Of a DNA stretch of 64,000 nt, positions 20,000-29,596 are shown in pieces. This stretch comes from Demequina sp. TMPB413 (lineage in GTDB: Bacteria > Actinomycetota > Actinomycetes > Actinomycetales > Demequinaceae). Where the stretch lies: contig NZ_CP096184.1 in NCBI RefSeq assembly GCF_020447105.2, forward strand, positions 434,001 through 498,000. The letters run 5' to 3'. The position numbers were made by a program, and so were the translations under genes. How positions within the stretch are numbered: position 1 is the stretch's first letter; every line of letters begins with the position of its first letter. The notes below the pieces were generated by a model. The model did no database searches, was not told where the DNA came from, and saw only the letters and a program-made list of their open reading frames with translations.

Positions 20000-21241
20000 C
20001 ATCTTGGAGAACGACGCCGGGTCCCGCAGCAGCGGGAGGAAGGCGAGTTCTGCGGCGCCAACGAGGTGCACGCGGCCGCCCAGTTGGGCCCGCTCGATCC
20101 GAGTTCCCGCCCAGATCTGCGCGAAGGAGTCCTTGGCCACGGCGTTGTCGAGCAGCGTCGGAGCCGTCGCGTAGAGGGAGCCAAGGAAGCCAGCTAGCAC
20201 CACGAGCTCTGGGTTGAAGATCGAGATGACGTTTCCGATGGTGCCGGCAAGCACGCCGAGCTGACGCTGGATCTCTGCGCGGATCGTGGGGTCGGCGCCA
20301 GCCCTCGCCAGCTCGTCATCGAGGTCGACGAGGTCGACACTGTCGCGCCCGAGCGCGGCGAGAAGCCGTGCGAGGCTGACCTCTGTCTCGAGGCATCCCT
20401 TCCGTCCGCAGTGGCACTGCTCGCGGCCGCCTGCGACGGTGGTGTGGCCCATCTCGCCGCCAAAGCCGGCGTGGCCCCTCAGGGTGATGCCATCGACCAC
20501 CGCTCCGCCACCGATACCGGAGGGCGAGCCGTTGATGTAGACCACGTCTCGCACTCCGCGGCCGGCGCCGAACACCGATTCGGCGATCGTGGCCACCCTT
20601 GCGTCGTTGCGAATCACCACCGGCACTCGAAGCGCTTCTGCGAACAGATCCCCGAGTGGCACATCGGTCCAATCGAGGTGAGGCGCACGCACCACGAACG
20701 AGCCTTCTGAGCGGATGAGGCCAGGGACGGCCACCCCGGCTCCGAGGACGACAGTGTTGGGGTCCGCCTCTGCTAACAACTCGCGGAACGTGCGTGAGAC
20801 CACCTCGACGGTGTCATCGACGGTAGGGGCGTGCTTCCATTCGTGGCGCACGCGACGATGCAGAGTGCCACCCAAGCCGACGAGCCCGATGGTCACGGCG
20901 TCGAGGTCGGGGTTGACCGCAAGGACCGTGACCTCGGTGCGTGGGTAGACGTGTGGGCTGGGCCGTCCCCGCGAGGAGTGCTCTGCGGGGGCGACCTCCC
21001 TGACGAGGCCAAGGTCGGCCAGTTCGGCAACCAGCACGCCGACGGTCGACCGGTTGAGCCCCGTCTGCCGCGTCAACTCCGCCCTGGACATCCCAGGGTG
21101 GTGGTGCACGGCGGTAAGGATGGTCGACAGGTTGTGGCGCCGCGTCGCGTCGACGCGGCTACCACGACCTGCCGAAAGGGTGCGCGAGATCGTCGTTGAT
21201 GATGCTCCCGAGCCCGCGAGGGGGTCGGCTTCCGTGACGAT
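19970..21241 (-). CDS. ROK-family repressor, probable xylose regulator XylR
   Basis: Winged-helix repressor fused to a ROK sugar-kinase-like domain. The HTH is SRAELTRQTGLNRSTVGVLV, and the ROK zinc motif CHCGRKGCLE is intact. It is the last gene of xylF-xylG-xylH and lies 19 bases after xylH, so it is probably the xylose-responsive repressor of the divergent xyl genes. The start is odd. The first ATG/GTG/TTG in frame is a GTG at 21109, but the reading frame upstream still encodes the conserved RRHNLSTILTAVHHHPG segment of ROK repressors. It stays open to a TGA inside xylH with no canonical start. A GGAGG sits six bases before an ATC codon at 21241. I give 21241 as the probable start; 21109 would truncate the HTH region. 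Confidence 0.8.
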   Translation of the reverse strand: MVTEADPLAGSGASSTTISRTLSAGRGSRVDATRRHNLSTILTAVHHHPGMSRAELTRQTGLNRSTVGVLVAELADLGLVREVAPAEHSSRGRPSPHVYPRTEVTVLAVNPDLDAVTIGLVGLGGTLHRRVRHEWKHAPTVDDTVEVVSRTFRELLAEADPNTVVLGAGVAVPGLIRSEGSFVVRAPHLDWTDVPLGDLFAEALRVPVVIRNDARVATIAESVFGAGRGVRDVVYINGSPSGIGGGAVVDGITLRGHAGFGGEMGHTTVAGGREQCHCGRKGCLETEVSLARLLAALGRDSVDLVDLDDELARAGADPTIRAEIQRQLGVLAGTIGNVISIFNPELVVLAGFLGSLYATAPTLLDNAVAKDSFAQIWAGTRIERAQLGGRVHLVGAAELAFLPLLRDPASFSKMSGEGVGLLR

Positions 21242-21260
21242 GTCGTGCCTCCAGATTGCT

Positions 21261-22463
21261 TTAGGCGGTGCCGGAGCGGCGACGGTTCATGACGTCGAAC
21301 GCGACAGCAGCGAGCAACACGAGGCCCTTGATGACCTGCTGCCATGCGGAGTCGACGCCCATGATGGACAGGCCCTGGTTGAGCACGCCCATGACAAGGG
21401 CACCAATCACAGCACCGGAGATCTTGCCAACACCACCCTGGACGGCGGCGCCACCGATGAATACGGAGGCAATGGCATCCAACTCGTAGAAGTTACCGGC
21501 GCCTGACTGAGCGGCACCCGCGCGGGACGTCGTCACGATCGCCGCAACGGCGGCAAGCGTGCCGATGTTCACGAAGATGAAGAAGTCGACCCACTTGGTC
21601 TTCACACCGGACATCATCGCCGCGAAGCGGTTGCCACCCATGGCGTAGATGTGACGGCCGAACACGGTGCGGTTCAGCACGAACGAGTAGGTGAGCACCA
21701 GCACGCCCAGCAGGATCAGCACGTACGGCGTGCCGTTGTGGCTCGCAAGCAGGTACGCGAAGTACAGCATGGCAGCAGAGACCAGGATCATCTTGCCGAA
21801 GAACACCGGCTGCGACTCCGTGGGCAGATCGCGTGCGTTGAGCTTGGCGCGCGAAACAAACTGCGAGACCACGTAGCCGACGGCGCCGAGGATACCGATG
21901 AGCATCGTGAAGACGTCGAGATCGTTCACGGTGCCGAACCAGTCAGGAACCCAGCGGCCACCGATGGAGACGTAGCTGTTGGGCAGACCGCCGATGGTGC
22001 CGCCAGTCAGGAAGATGATGGCGAGACCGCGGTAGATGAGCATGCCTGCCAGCGTCACGATAAACGCTGGGACTCTCACAAACGCTACCCAGAACCCTTG
22101 CCACGCACCCACAACCGCGCCCACCAGGAGCGAGATGAGGATCGCAACCCAGACGGGCTGGTCCCACTCCATGATGGCCAGCGCCGAGACCGCGCCGATC
22201 ATGGCTACGAGCGACCCGACCGAGAGGTCGATGTGGCCGGCGATGATGACCATCACCATGCCGATGGCGAGGATCACCACGTAAGCGTTCTGGCTGATCA
22301 GGTTGTTGAAGTTGGCTGGCAAGAGCAGTTTGCCGTCCGTGAACCAGAATTGGAACAGGGCGACGATCACAGCGAGAGCGGCCAACAGGCCGTAATCGCG
22401 TGCGTTGATGTTGAGCGACGGCTTGCGCTTCGTCGTCTCGTTCGTTGTCGATGCCTCTGACAT
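21261..22463 (-). CDS. xylH: Xylose ABC transporter permease XylH
   Basis: Membrane subunit of the CUT2-class sugar importer, 400 residues with about ten hydrophobic helices. The conserved central motif GLPNSYVSIGG and the C-terminal segment (GAVIGALVMGVLNQGL) match the xylose/ribose/AraH permease family. It assembles as a dimer with XylG and receives sugar from XylF. There are two bases between xylG stop and xylH start, so the genes are coupled. The extended N-terminal cytoplasmic part before the first helix is short and basic. Confidence 0.92.
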   Translation of the reverse strand: MSEASTTNETTKRKPSLNINARDYGLLAALAVIVALFQFWFTDGKLLLPANFNNLISQNAYVVILAIGMVMVIIAGHIDLSVGSLVAMIGAVSALAIMEWDQPVWVAILISLLVGAVVGAWQGFWVAFVRVPAFIVTLAGMLIYRGLAIIFLTGGTIGGLPNSYVSIGGRWVPDWFGTVNDLDVFTMLIGILGAVGYVVSQFVSRAKLNARDLPTESQPVFFGKMILVSAAMLYFAYLLASHNGTPYVLILLGVLVLTYSFVLNRTVFGRHIYAMGGNRFAAMMSGVKTKWVDFFIFVNIGTLAAVAAIVTTSRAGAAQSGAGNFYELDAIASVFIGGAAVQGGVGKISGAVIGALVMGVLNQGLSIMGVDSAWQQVIKGLVLLAAVAFDVMNRRRSGTA

Positions 22464-22465
22464 CT

Positions 22466-23995
22466 CTATTTCTCTCCCGCCGTCATAAGTTGCATAAGTC
22501 GTTCTTGTGTTGCCTCTTCGCGAGGCACATCCCCTGTGATGCGTCCCTCTGAGATCGTGTAGATGCGATCAGAGAGACCCAAGAGCTCTGGAAGCTCCGA
22601 CGAGATCACCACGATCGCCTTGCCCTCTGAGGCGAGCTTGTTGATGATTCCGTAGATCTCGTACTTCGCGCCCACGTCAACGCCGCGAGTCGGCTCGTCG
22701 AGAATCAGCACCTCCGGCGTGGTGTTCAGCCACTTGGACAGCACCACCTTCTGCTGATTGCCGCCCGACAGCGTGCCGACGGCCTTGGTGACGGTGTCCG
22801 TCTTGATGCTGAGCGAGTCGCGGTACTTCTCTGCGACCGCGATCTCGTCGTGGAGGTCGATGACGCCGTAATTCGATACGCCAGCCATGTTCGCGCCCGT
22901 GATGTTGGCGGCGATGGTGGCGATGAGGTTGAGACCGAATCGCTTGCGGTCCTCGGTCACGTATGCGACGCCGTTGGCGATCGCGTCGTTCACCGAGCGC
23001 GTGGAGATCTCCTTGCCCCGGCGCAGCACCTTGCCTGAGACCTTGGTGCCGTACTGGCGACCAAAGAGACTCATCGCGAGTTCAGTGCGCCCGGCACCCA
23101 TGAGTCCTGCAAAGCCGACCACTTCGCCTGCGCGCACGTAGAACGACGCGTCCTTGACAACCTTGCGGCTCGTGTCGACGGGGTGATAGGCGTTCCAGTT
23201 CTCAACCCTGAAGACTTCTTCGCCGATGTTGGGCGTGCGCGGCGGGAACAGGTTGTCGAGCGGGCGTCCCACCATGGACTTGATCAGGCGAGACTCCGAG
23301 TTGTCCTTGTCGGACATGCTGAAGTTGTCGACCGTCTCGCCGTCGCGGATGACGGTAATCGTGTCGGCGATCGCGCGGATCTCCGCAAGCTTGTGGGAAA
23401 TGATGATGCAGGTGATGCCTTCGTCCCTGAGGCCCCTAATGAGGTCCAGCAGGTGGGCAGAGTCGTCATCGTTCAGCGCGGCGGTCGGCTCATCAAGGAT
23501 GAGGAGCTTGACGTCTTTCGACAGCGCCTTGGCGATCTCCACGAGCTGCTGCTTGCCCACCCCGAGGTGCAGCACCTGGGTGGTGACTTCTTCCTTGAGG
23601 CCGACGCGCTCGAGGAGTTGCGTTGCTTGCGCGTTGGTCTCGTGCCAGTCGACGATGCCGCGCGAGGCGCGCTCGTTGCCGAGGAAGATGTTCTCTGCGA
23701 TCGACAAGTAGGGGGAGAGCGCCAGCTCCTGGTGGATGATGACGATTCCAGAGTGCTCGGAGTCATTAATCGAGCGGAACTCCACGGGCTTGCCGTCGAA
23801 CTCGATGTGACCCTCGTAGGTGCCGTGCGGGTACACACCCGAGAGCACCTTCATCAGCGTCGACTTTCCGGCGCCGTTTTCGCCGCAGATGCCATGCACC
23901 TCGCCGCGTTGGACATCGAGAGATACGCCGTCGAGCGCGCGTACTCCGGAGAACTCCTTAACGATGTCCTTCATCTTCAAGATGAGATCCGACAC
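22466..23995 (-). CDS. xylG: Xylose ABC transporter ATP-binding protein XylG
   Basis: Tandem ABC ATPase (509 residues) of the CUT2 sugar importer. The first domain has Walker A GENGAGKST at about 38-46 and a D-loop region LLILDEPTAAL. The second domain is degenerate at Walker A but carries a good signature, LSGGNQQKV, and Walker B, LILDEPTRGVDVG. I place the start at the GTG at 23995, which has an AAGGA ribosome binding site and begins the SDLILKMKDIVKEF homology. The open frame up to 24061 lacks both. Confidence 0.92.
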   Translation of the reverse strand: MSDLILKMKDIVKEFSGVRALDGVSLDVQRGEVHGICGENGAGKSTLMKVLSGVYPHGTYEGHIEFDGKPVEFRSINDSEHSGIVIIHQELALSPYLSIAENIFLGNERASRGIVDWHETNAQATQLLERVGLKEEVTTQVLHLGVGKQQLVEIAKALSKDVKLLILDEPTAALNDDDSAHLLDLIRGLRDEGITCIIISHKLAEIRAIADTITVIRDGETVDNFSMSDKDNSESRLIKSMVGRPLDNLFPPRTPNIGEEVFRVENWNAYHPVDTSRKVVKDASFYVRAGEVVGFAGLMGAGRTELAMSLFGRQYGTKVSGKVLRRGKEISTRSVNDAIANGVAYVTEDRKRFGLNLIATIAANITGANMAGVSNYGVIDLHDEIAVAEKYRDSLSIKTDTVTKAVGTLSGGNQQKVVLSKWLNTTPEVLILDEPTRGVDVGAKYEIYGIINKLASEGKAIVVISSELPELLGLSDRIYTISEGRITGDVPREEATQERLMQLMTAGEK

Positions 23996-24074
23996 AGTGG
24001 TCCTTCCAATAGTGCCAATCGTGGGGAAGCGGTGGCGATCGCCGCGAACGACGACCGCCACCGCCAGTGGTGAC

Positions 24075-25208
24075 TTACAGGCCCACGTCTTCGGCCTTGA
24101 GGAAGCCGGAGTCGATCAGCTTCGACTGAACGGTGTCAGCCGTGACGACCTCGGGGGTGATGAGGTACGAAGGAACAACCTTGACGCCGTTGTCGTACGT
24201 CTCGGTGTCGTTCACCTCAGGCTCTTCGCCGGCGAGGATGGACTTGACCATCATCTCGACGCGCTCGCCGAGCAGACGGGTGTCCTTCCAGACCGTCATG
24301 GACTGAACACCGTTGAGGATGTTCGCCACGGAGGCCTTGTCGCCGTCTTGACCGGTCAGGAGCGGGAAGTCATCTGCGGTGTAACCAGCGAGCTGGAGCG
24401 ACTGCGAGATGCCCTGTGCGAGCGAGTCGTTGGGCGACAGCACGACGTCGACCTTCTCACCGCCTGCGTAGAACGACGACAGACGGTTGTCCATCTCGGC
24501 CTGAGCGTCGTCGGAACCCCAACCGAGGATTCCGATGGACTGCCAGTCGTCAACCGTCGCGGGAGCCTTGCCGGAAGGAACGACCAGTTGGCCGCTCTCA
24601 ACGTAGGGGCTCAGGACGTCCCACGCACCGGCGAAGAAGAACCGGGCGTTGTTGTCGTCGGGGCTACCAGCGAAAGGCTCGAAGTTGTACGGGCCCTCAC
24701 CGTCGGCCAGGCCGAGCTCCGACTCGATGAACTGACCCTGGAGGGTACCCACCGAGTAGTTGTCGAACGTGGCGTAGTAGTCGACGTTCTCCGACTCGAG
24801 GATGAGGCGGTCGTAAGCGATGACGGTTGCGCCGGCCTCGCCAGCGGTCTCGAGCACCGGTCCGAGCGTGGTGCCGTCGATGGCAGCGATCACCAGGATG
24901 TTGGATCCGTTGGCGATCATGTTCTGCAGCTGCGAGATCTGCTGGTCGGTCTCGTTGTCTGCGTACTGCAGGTCGACGGTGCAGCCGTCGGCCTCCAGGC
25001 GGGACTTGAGGCCCTCACCGTCGTTGATCCAGCGCTCGAGTGAGCGCGTGGGCATCGCAATGCCGACGTTGCAGTCCTCGCTGGCCACTGCAGTGTCGTC
25101 GCCACCAGTGTTCGTCGCCGGAGTCTCCTCGTCGGACGAACATGCGGCGAGCGACAGCGCCATGGCGCTGATTCCCGCGACAAGCGCGAGCTTGTTCCTT
25201 CTCTTCAT
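24075..25208 (-). CDS. xylF: Xylose-binding lipoprotein XylF
   Basis: Extracellular sugar-binding component of the XylFGH importer, 377 residues. The signal peptide ends in the lipobox SLAAC (Cys23), so the protein is anchored by lipid as usual in Gram-positives. The rest is a periplasmic-binding-protein I fold with the family motifs IAAIDGTTLGPVLETAGEAG and VIAYDRLIL. It is the first gene of the operon and has a good purine-rich ribosome binding site (AAGGAAGGGAAA). Sugar identity is inferred from adjacency to xylA and xylB. Confidence 0.92.
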   Translation of the reverse strand: MKRRNKLALVAGISAMALSLAACSSDEETPATNTGGDDTAVASEDCNVGIAMPTRSLERWINDGEGLKSRLEADGCTVDLQYADNETDQQISQLQNMIANGSNILVIAAIDGTTLGPVLETAGEAGATVIAYDRLILESENVDYYATFDNYSVGTLQGQFIESELGLADGEGPYNFEPFAGSPDDNNARFFFAGAWDVLSPYVESGQLVVPSGKAPATVDDWQSIGILGWGSDDAQAEMDNRLSSFYAGGEKVDVVLSPNDSLAQGISQSLQLAGYTADDFPLLTGQDGDKASVANILNGVQSMTVWKDTRLLGERVEMMVKSILAGEEPEVNDTETYDNGVKVVPSYLITPEVVTADTVQSKLIDSGFLKAEDVGL

Positions 25209-25564
25209 GCGCAGATTTCCCTTCCTTGCGTGCCGTTTGGCACTGTGCGGTTGCGCTAGCTCATCCCTGAGGGCACCCTGGAAGGGTTCCCGTGGGGAGT
25301 GAACGAGTTGCTGATGCCGCCGTTCAAGGAGCGGGGAGATACGGACGAAGCACGCGTCAGGGCAGGGTATTCACCCTGGCCACTGAAAAGGTCGTCCACG
25401 CCTCACTCCTTTGTCAGGCTCTTGCATCGGTGTTGTCACACTAAGTTGACCTCGCAAACATATAGCCGCTGTGGGGGTCATACAAACCGCTACGGCACGA
25501 GCGTTACACGATCGTAACTACTCTGTGACCTTGCGAACGGGCGGGAGGTGATCCGGTTCACAAC

Positions 25565-25578
25565 TCGAAACGGTTCGA
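25565..25578 (+). promoter_or_regulatory. Candidate ROK-repressor operator
   Basis: Perfect inverted repeat with 5-bp arms TCGAA/TTCGA around ACGG, ending four bases before the TTGACA of the xylA promoter. Assignment to the xyl repressor is by position only. Confidence 0.4.
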
Positions 25579-25582
25579 TGTG

Positions 25583-25611
25583 TTGACAAGCCATCGATCC
25601 GCCAATAAGTT
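25583..25611 (+). promoter_or_regulatory. xylA promoter
   Basis: TTGACA at 25583-25588 and TAAGTT at 25606-25611 with a 17-bp spacer. The expected transcription start is near 25618, about 35 bases before the xylA ATG at 25654. Confidence 0.6.
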
Positions 25612-25653
25612 TGCACTGACAACTATTGATCGATGATGATCGGAGCCCGCACC

Positions 25654-26847
25654 ATGGCGCCTACCCCCACGCGCGAAGACAAGTTCACCTTTGGTCTGTG
25701 GACCATCGGATGGAACGCCCAAGATCCTTTCGGTTCTGCCACCCGCGGGCCGCTCGACGCCGTCACGGCCATCCACACGCTGTCGGAACTCGGCGCGTAT
25801 GGAATGACCTTCCACGACGACGACCTTTTCCCGTTCGGCAGCTCCGACGCTGACCGTCGTGCCGCGATCGACGCCCTCAAGAAGGCTTGCGACGAGACCG
25901 GCATGGTGATCCCGATGATCACCACCAACACGTTCTCGCACCCCGTGTTCAAGGACGGCGGTGTCACCTCGAACGACCGTGACGTGCGTCGCTTCACGCT
26001 GCGCAAGATCCTGCGCAACATCGACCTTGCTGCAGAGCTTGGCGCGAAGACGTTTGTCATGTGGGGCGGCCGCGAAGGCGCCGAGTACGACTTCTCGAAG
26101 GACACCCGCGTCGCGCTCGAGCGTTACCGCGAGGCAGCCAACCTGTTCGGCGAGTACGTGCTGGACAAGGGCTACGACATCAAGTTCGCGATCGAGCCCA
26201 AGCCGAACGAGCCACGCGGCGACATCCTGTTGCCCACCGTCGGCCACGCCATGGCGTTCATCAACACGCTCGACCACCCTGAGCTCGTCGGCCTCAACCC
26301 CGAGGTCGGCCACGAGCAGATGGCAGGACTCAACTTCACCGCAGGTATCGCTCAGGCGCTCGACCACGGCAAGTTGTTCCACATCGACCTCAACGGCCAG
26401 CGTGGCATCAAGTACGACCAGGACCTCGTGTTTGGTCACGGCGACCTCTACAACGCGTTCTCCTTGGTCGACCTGCTCGAAAACGGTGGCCCGAACGGCG
26501 GCAAGGCCTACACCGGCCCCCGTCACTTCGACTACAAGCCGTCACGTACTGAAGACATTGACGGTGTGTGGGCCTCCGCCAAGGCCAACATGCGCATGTA
26601 CCTTCTCCTCAAGGAGCGCGCGCAGGCCTTCCGGGCCGACCCAGAGGTCCAGGAAGCCATCAAGGCGACCAAGCAGGACCAGCTCGCCCAGACCACTCTT
26701 GGTGAGGGCGAAACCGTCGCCGACCTGCTGGCCGACACGAGCGTCTACGAGACGTTCGACGCCGACTCCTACTACGACGGCAAGGGCTTCGGCTTCGTGC
26801 AGTTGCAGCAGCTGGCGGCAGAGCACCTGATGGGCGCTCGCGGCTAA
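25654..26847 (+). CDS. xylA: Xylose isomerase
   Basis: Converts D-xylose to D-xylulose using two divalent metals in a TIM barrel. The 397-residue length and the N-terminus [16 protein letters not shown] match the class I (actinobacterial) enzyme. Active-site motifs are visible, including [12 protein letters not shown] and the metal-binding [10 protein letters not shown] segment. I chose the ATG at 25654, where homology begins and a CGGAG element sits eight bases upstream; two ATGs at 25633 and 25636 are in frame but less likely. It is followed by xylB across an intercistronic hairpin. Confidence 0.96.
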   Translation: MAPTPTREDKFTFGLWTIGWNAQDPFGSATRGPLDAVTAIHTLSELGAYGMTFHDDDLFPFGSSDADRRAAIDALKKACDETGMVIPMITTNTFSHPVFKDGGVTSNDRDVRRFTLRKILRNIDLAAELGAKTFVMWGGREGAEYDFSKDTRVALERYREAANLFGEYVLDKGYDIKFAIEPKPNEPRGDILLPTVGHAMAFINTLDHPELVGLNPEVGHEQMAGLNFTAGIAQALDHGKLFHIDLNGQRGIKYDQDLVFGHGDLYNAFSLVDLLENGGPNGGKAYTGPRHFDYKPSRTEDIDGVWASAKANMRMYLLLKERAQAFRADPEVQEAIKATKQDQLAQTTLGEGETVADLLADTSVYETFDADSYYDGKGFGFVQLQQLAAEHLMGARG

Positions 26848-26857
26848 CACCTGACAC

Positions 26858-26901
26858 TCCGGCCCGCCGACCAAGGCTTCACGCGTTGGCGGCGGGCCGG
26901 A
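26858..26901 (+). terminator. Intercistronic hairpin between xylA and xylB
   Basis: A perfect 12-bp stem, TCCGGCCCGCCG with CGGCGGGCCGGA, encloses a 20-base loop and has no T-run. It may act as an mRNA stabiliser or partial terminator that sets the xylA to xylB ratio. Confidence 0.55.
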
Positions 26902-26940
26902 CTCACGTCACCACCCAAACGGAACCCCAAGGAGACAGCA

Positions 26941-28362
26941 ATGACGCTCGTCGCAGGAGTCGACTCGTCCACGCAAAGCTGCAAGGTCGTCATGCGCGAC
27001 CTCGCGACAGGCGAGGTGGTCCGCACGGGCCGCGCCTCGCACCCTGACGGCACGGCCGTCCACCCCGACCACTGGTGGACAGCGCTGCTCGCGGCGATCG
27101 ACGAGGCCGGAGGGCTGGGCGACGTCGCCGCCATCAGCGTCGGCGGTCAACAGCACGGCATGGTCGCGCTGGACATCAATGGCGAGGTGGTGCGCGAGGC
27201 GCTGTTGTGGAACGACACGCGTTCCGCGCAGGCGGCCAAAGACCTTATTGCTGAGTTTGGCGCCGACGAACTGGTGCGCCGCACCGGACTGGTGCCCGTG
27301 GCGTCGTTCACGTCCACGAAGCTGCGCTGGCTGCGCGACGCAGAACCAGAGAATGCCGCAAAGGTGGCGGCCGTCGCTCTTCCTCACGACTGGTTGACGT
27401 GGCGCCTCATGGGATTTGGGCCGGAGGGCTCCTCGCCGTTGGGGCCGCGTCTTGAGGCGCTGACGACCGACCGCTCGGACGCCTCGGGTACGGGCTACTG
27501 GAGCCCTGCCACAGGGGAGTACGACCGCGACCTCCTCATCGCGGCGCTCGGTCACGACGCCATCGTCCCCACCGTGATCGCTCCCGATGGCAAGGCGGGC
27601 ACCGTCGGATACAACGGGCCTACTGACATCGTCGTCGGCCCTGGAGCTGGAGACAACGCAGGCGCTGGTCTTGGTCTTGGTGCGGGAGAGGGCGACGTCG
27701 TCGTCTCGCTTGGCACGTCTGGAACGGTTTTCGCGGTCACTCCCGCGCCGGTCACCGACGCGACGGGCACCATTGCAGGCTTTGCCGACGCCGCGGGGCA
27801 GTACCTCCCGCTGGTGGCGACGCTCAACGCGGCCAGAGTGCTCGATTCCGCTACTCGCGTTCTCGACGTGGACTTCGATGGTCTGGCCGAGCTCGCACTG
27901 TCGGCAGAGCCGGGCGCCGGCGGCGTCGTCTTGGTGCCCTATTTCGAGGGTGAACGCACCCCGAACCGCCCGGATGCCACCGCGAGCCTGCTTGGCATGA
28001 CGCTCGCCTCCTCAACGCGAGCCAACATTGCGAGGGCCCACGTCGAAGGCATGTTGTGTGGACTTGCCGACGGTGTCGACGCTGTGCGCGCGCATGGACT
28101 CGACGCCAAGCGCGTACTGCTGGTGGGCGGCGCTGCCTTCAATCCGGCCGTGGGTCGCGCTGCGGCGCAGGTCTTCGGGCTGCCGATCGACATCCCCAAG
28201 CCGGGGGAGTACGTCGCAATGGGCGCCACGGTGCAGGCCGCATGGTCGCTCACGGGTGAGCGTCCTGCGTGGTCTGTCAAGATGGACACCCACATCGACC
28301 CAGACCCGCAACCGCAGGTGCGGGAACAGTACGCGGCCGCCACGGGTCAGTTGTACTCATAG
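26941..28362 (+). CDS. xylB: Xylulokinase
   Basis: Phosphorylates D-xylulose to D-xylulose 5-phosphate, the entry to the pentose phosphate pathway. The 473-residue FGGY kinase begins with the phosphate-binding loop [13 protein letters not shown]. It contains the conserved [10 protein letters not shown] motif and the C-terminal ATP-binding region [14 protein letters not shown] purine-rich AAGGAGA ribosome binding site lies eight bases upstream. It is co-directional with xylA and ends at a terminator shared with the convergent LacI gene. Confidence 0.94.
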   Translation: MTLVAGVDSSTQSCKVVMRDLATGEVVRTGRASHPDGTAVHPDHWWTALLAAIDEAGGLGDVAAISVGGQQHGMVALDINGEVVREALLWNDTRSAQAAKDLIAEFGADELVRRTGLVPVASFTSTKLRWLRDAEPENAAKVAAVALPHDWLTWRLMGFGPEGSSPLGPRLEALTTDRSDASGTGYWSPATGEYDRDLLIAALGHDAIVPTVIAPDGKAGTVGYNGPTDIVVGPGAGDNAGAGLGLGAGEGDVVVSLGTSGTVFAVTPAPVTDATGTIAGFADAAGQYLPLVATLNAARVLDSATRVLDVDFDGLAELALSAEPGAGGVVLVPYFEGERTPNRPDATASLLGMTLASSTRANIARAHVEGMLCGLADGVDAVRAHGLDAKRVLLVGGAAFNPAVGRAAAQVFGLPIDIPKPGEYVAMGATVQAAWSLTGERPAWSVKMDTHIDPDPQPQVREQYAAATGQLYS

Positions 28363-28383
28363 GCGCTCGCTGATATCTCGCAG

Positions 28384-28420
28384 ACGGCGGCTCTACTCCT
28401 TGACGGAGTGGGGCCGCCGT
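28384..28420. terminator. Terminator between xylB and LacI gene
   Basis: Arms ACGGCGGC and GCCGCCGT extend inward through G-U and G-C pairs to ACTCC/GGAGT, with a five-base loop, then TGTTG. It is placed between convergent genes and probably serves both strands. Confidence 0.7.
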
Positions 28421-28471
28421 TGTTGCGCATGGGCGTGCACGGCACGTACCGAGCGCCCCCGGACGTAGCGC

Positions 28472-29470
28472 TTAAGAGGCGCGCGGGGGAGCGGTACTTG
28501 CGCGCACGATGAACTCGGTGTCCATCCGAATGTGCTGCTCGTGTTCGCGTCCATCGAGGATGGCGAGCAGCATCGTCATGGCCGCCTCGCCCATGGCTTG
28601 GAGCGGCTGCCGGACGGTCGTCAGGGGCGGATCGCACAGGGAGGCGTCAGGGATGTCGTCAAAGCCAACTATCGAGACGTCCTCAGGCACGCGGAGGCCC
28701 CTTGCCCTGGCGGCGGCCATGGCACTCATCGCCGTGACGTCGTTTGCCGCGATGATGGCGGTCGGCGGCTCGGGGAGGGCGAGGAAGGCGTCGGCAACGT
28801 CTTGAGCGATGTCGGGGTCATAACGGGAGTAGCGGACCAACTCGTCGACGATGGGCACTCCGGCGAGGCGCATCGCCTCCCTGAATCCCGACTCGCGCAG
28901 CTGGGAAGAGTCCAGCTCTTGGCGCCCGCCAAGGAAGGCGATACGACGGTGGCCCAACTCGAGCAAGTGGTTTGCGGCCGATTTGGCACCGCCAAAGCCG
29001 TCGCTATCGATCGTCGGAAGCCAGTTCGGTCCGTAATGGGGGTCGACGGCCACGACTGGCACGGAAATCGCCGAATCGAGCGACGTGGGGGTCACCACCA
29101 CGGCACCGTCCATGAGCGTGCCGCCAAGGCGCGCGAGCGAGCGACGTTCCCATGCGGGAGCCTCTCCGCCGGCGTAGGAGAGCACGTCGTACTGGGTGTT
29201 GCGGGTGGCCTTTGCCGCTCCCTTGATCAGTTCGGCGGAGTACGGCTCGAAATCGGCGACCAAGATCCCCACCACATTGGTGCGCGAACTTCGGAGCCCT
29301 GAAGCGCCAAGGTTGCCCACGTAGCCGAGATCGTCAATAACCCCCTGTACCAGGGCAATCGTGTCCTTGGCGACGCCATATCGGCCGTTGACGACCTTCG
29401 AAACCGTCGCTACCGACACTCCTGCTTGCGCGGCAACATCCGCGAGCTTGACCCGTCCAACGGCTTCCAT
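28472..29470 (-). CDS. LacI-family transcriptional regulator
   Basis: A 332-residue LacI/GalR repressor. The N-terminal HTH and hinge (VKLADVAAQAGVSVATVSKVVNG) are intact, followed by a periplasmic-binding-like effector domain. I use the ATG at 29470, which starts the HTH; the open frame upstream to 29575 runs through the divergent control region and is not coding. It faces the ABC importer and GH3 operon across a strong palindromic operator and is the obvious repressor of that operon and of itself. The inducer is probably an oligosaccharide handled by the GH3 enzyme. Confidence 0.9.
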   Translation of the reverse strand: MEAVGRVKLADVAAQAGVSVATVSKVVNGRYGVAKDTIALVQGVIDDLGYVGNLGASGLRSSRTNVVGILVADFEPYSAELIKGAAKATRNTQYDVLSYAGGEAPAWERRSLARLGGTLMDGAVVVTPTSLDSAISVPVVAVDPHYGPNWLPTIDSDGFGGAKSAANHLLELGHRRIAFLGGRQELDSSQLRESGFREAMRLAGVPIVDELVRYSRYDPDIAQDVADAFLALPEPPTAIIAANDVTAMSAMAAARARGLRVPEDVSIVGFDDIPDASLCDPPLTTVRQPLQAMGEAAMTMLLAILDGREHEQHIRMDTEFIVRASTAPPRAS

Positions 29471-29506
29471 GCTGGGAATGCTACACCGCAGATGACTTTG
29501 TTGCGA

Positions 29507-29526
29507 AAACGTTATCGATAAGGTTT
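29507..29526. promoter_or_regulatory. LacI-family operator
   Basis: A 20-bp palindrome with core TTATCGATAA at 29512-29521 and flanks AAACG/GGTTT (one mismatch). It has the central CG step typical of LacI-family sites and overlaps the -35 TTGACA of the sugar importer operon. Confidence 0.7.
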
Positions 29527-29554
29527 GACATCGCCGAAGCCGTCCTGCCAGAGT
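29525..29554 (+). promoter_or_regulatory. Promoter of ABC importer/GH3 operon
   Basis: A perfect TTGACA at 29525-29530 with a weak -10 candidate CAGAGT about 18 bp downstream. The operator overlaps the -35, so binding would block RNA polymerase. Confidence 0.5.
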
Positions 29555-29596
29555 GATGACGTTCGGCATGGTCAAAGACGACTGAAAGGAATCAGA

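Larger units (their letters stand above)
25209..25653. promoter_or_regulatory. Divergent xylF/xylA control region
   Basis: About 445 bases without a gene separate the two divergent xylose operons. Visible elements are a perfect TTGACA -35 (25583-25588) and a TAAGTT -10 (25606-25611) with 17-bp spacing facing xylA, and the palindrome TCGAA-ACGG-TTCGA at 25565-25578 just upstream of that -35. A pair of similar motifs beginning AGCGG on the minus strand lies about 22 bp apart toward xylF. I assign the palindrome tentatively to the ROK repressor. Confidence 0.5.

Noticed and set aside
23820..25043. 407-residue plus-strand open frame
   Set aside because: Antisense to xylG and xylF; no domain recognised.
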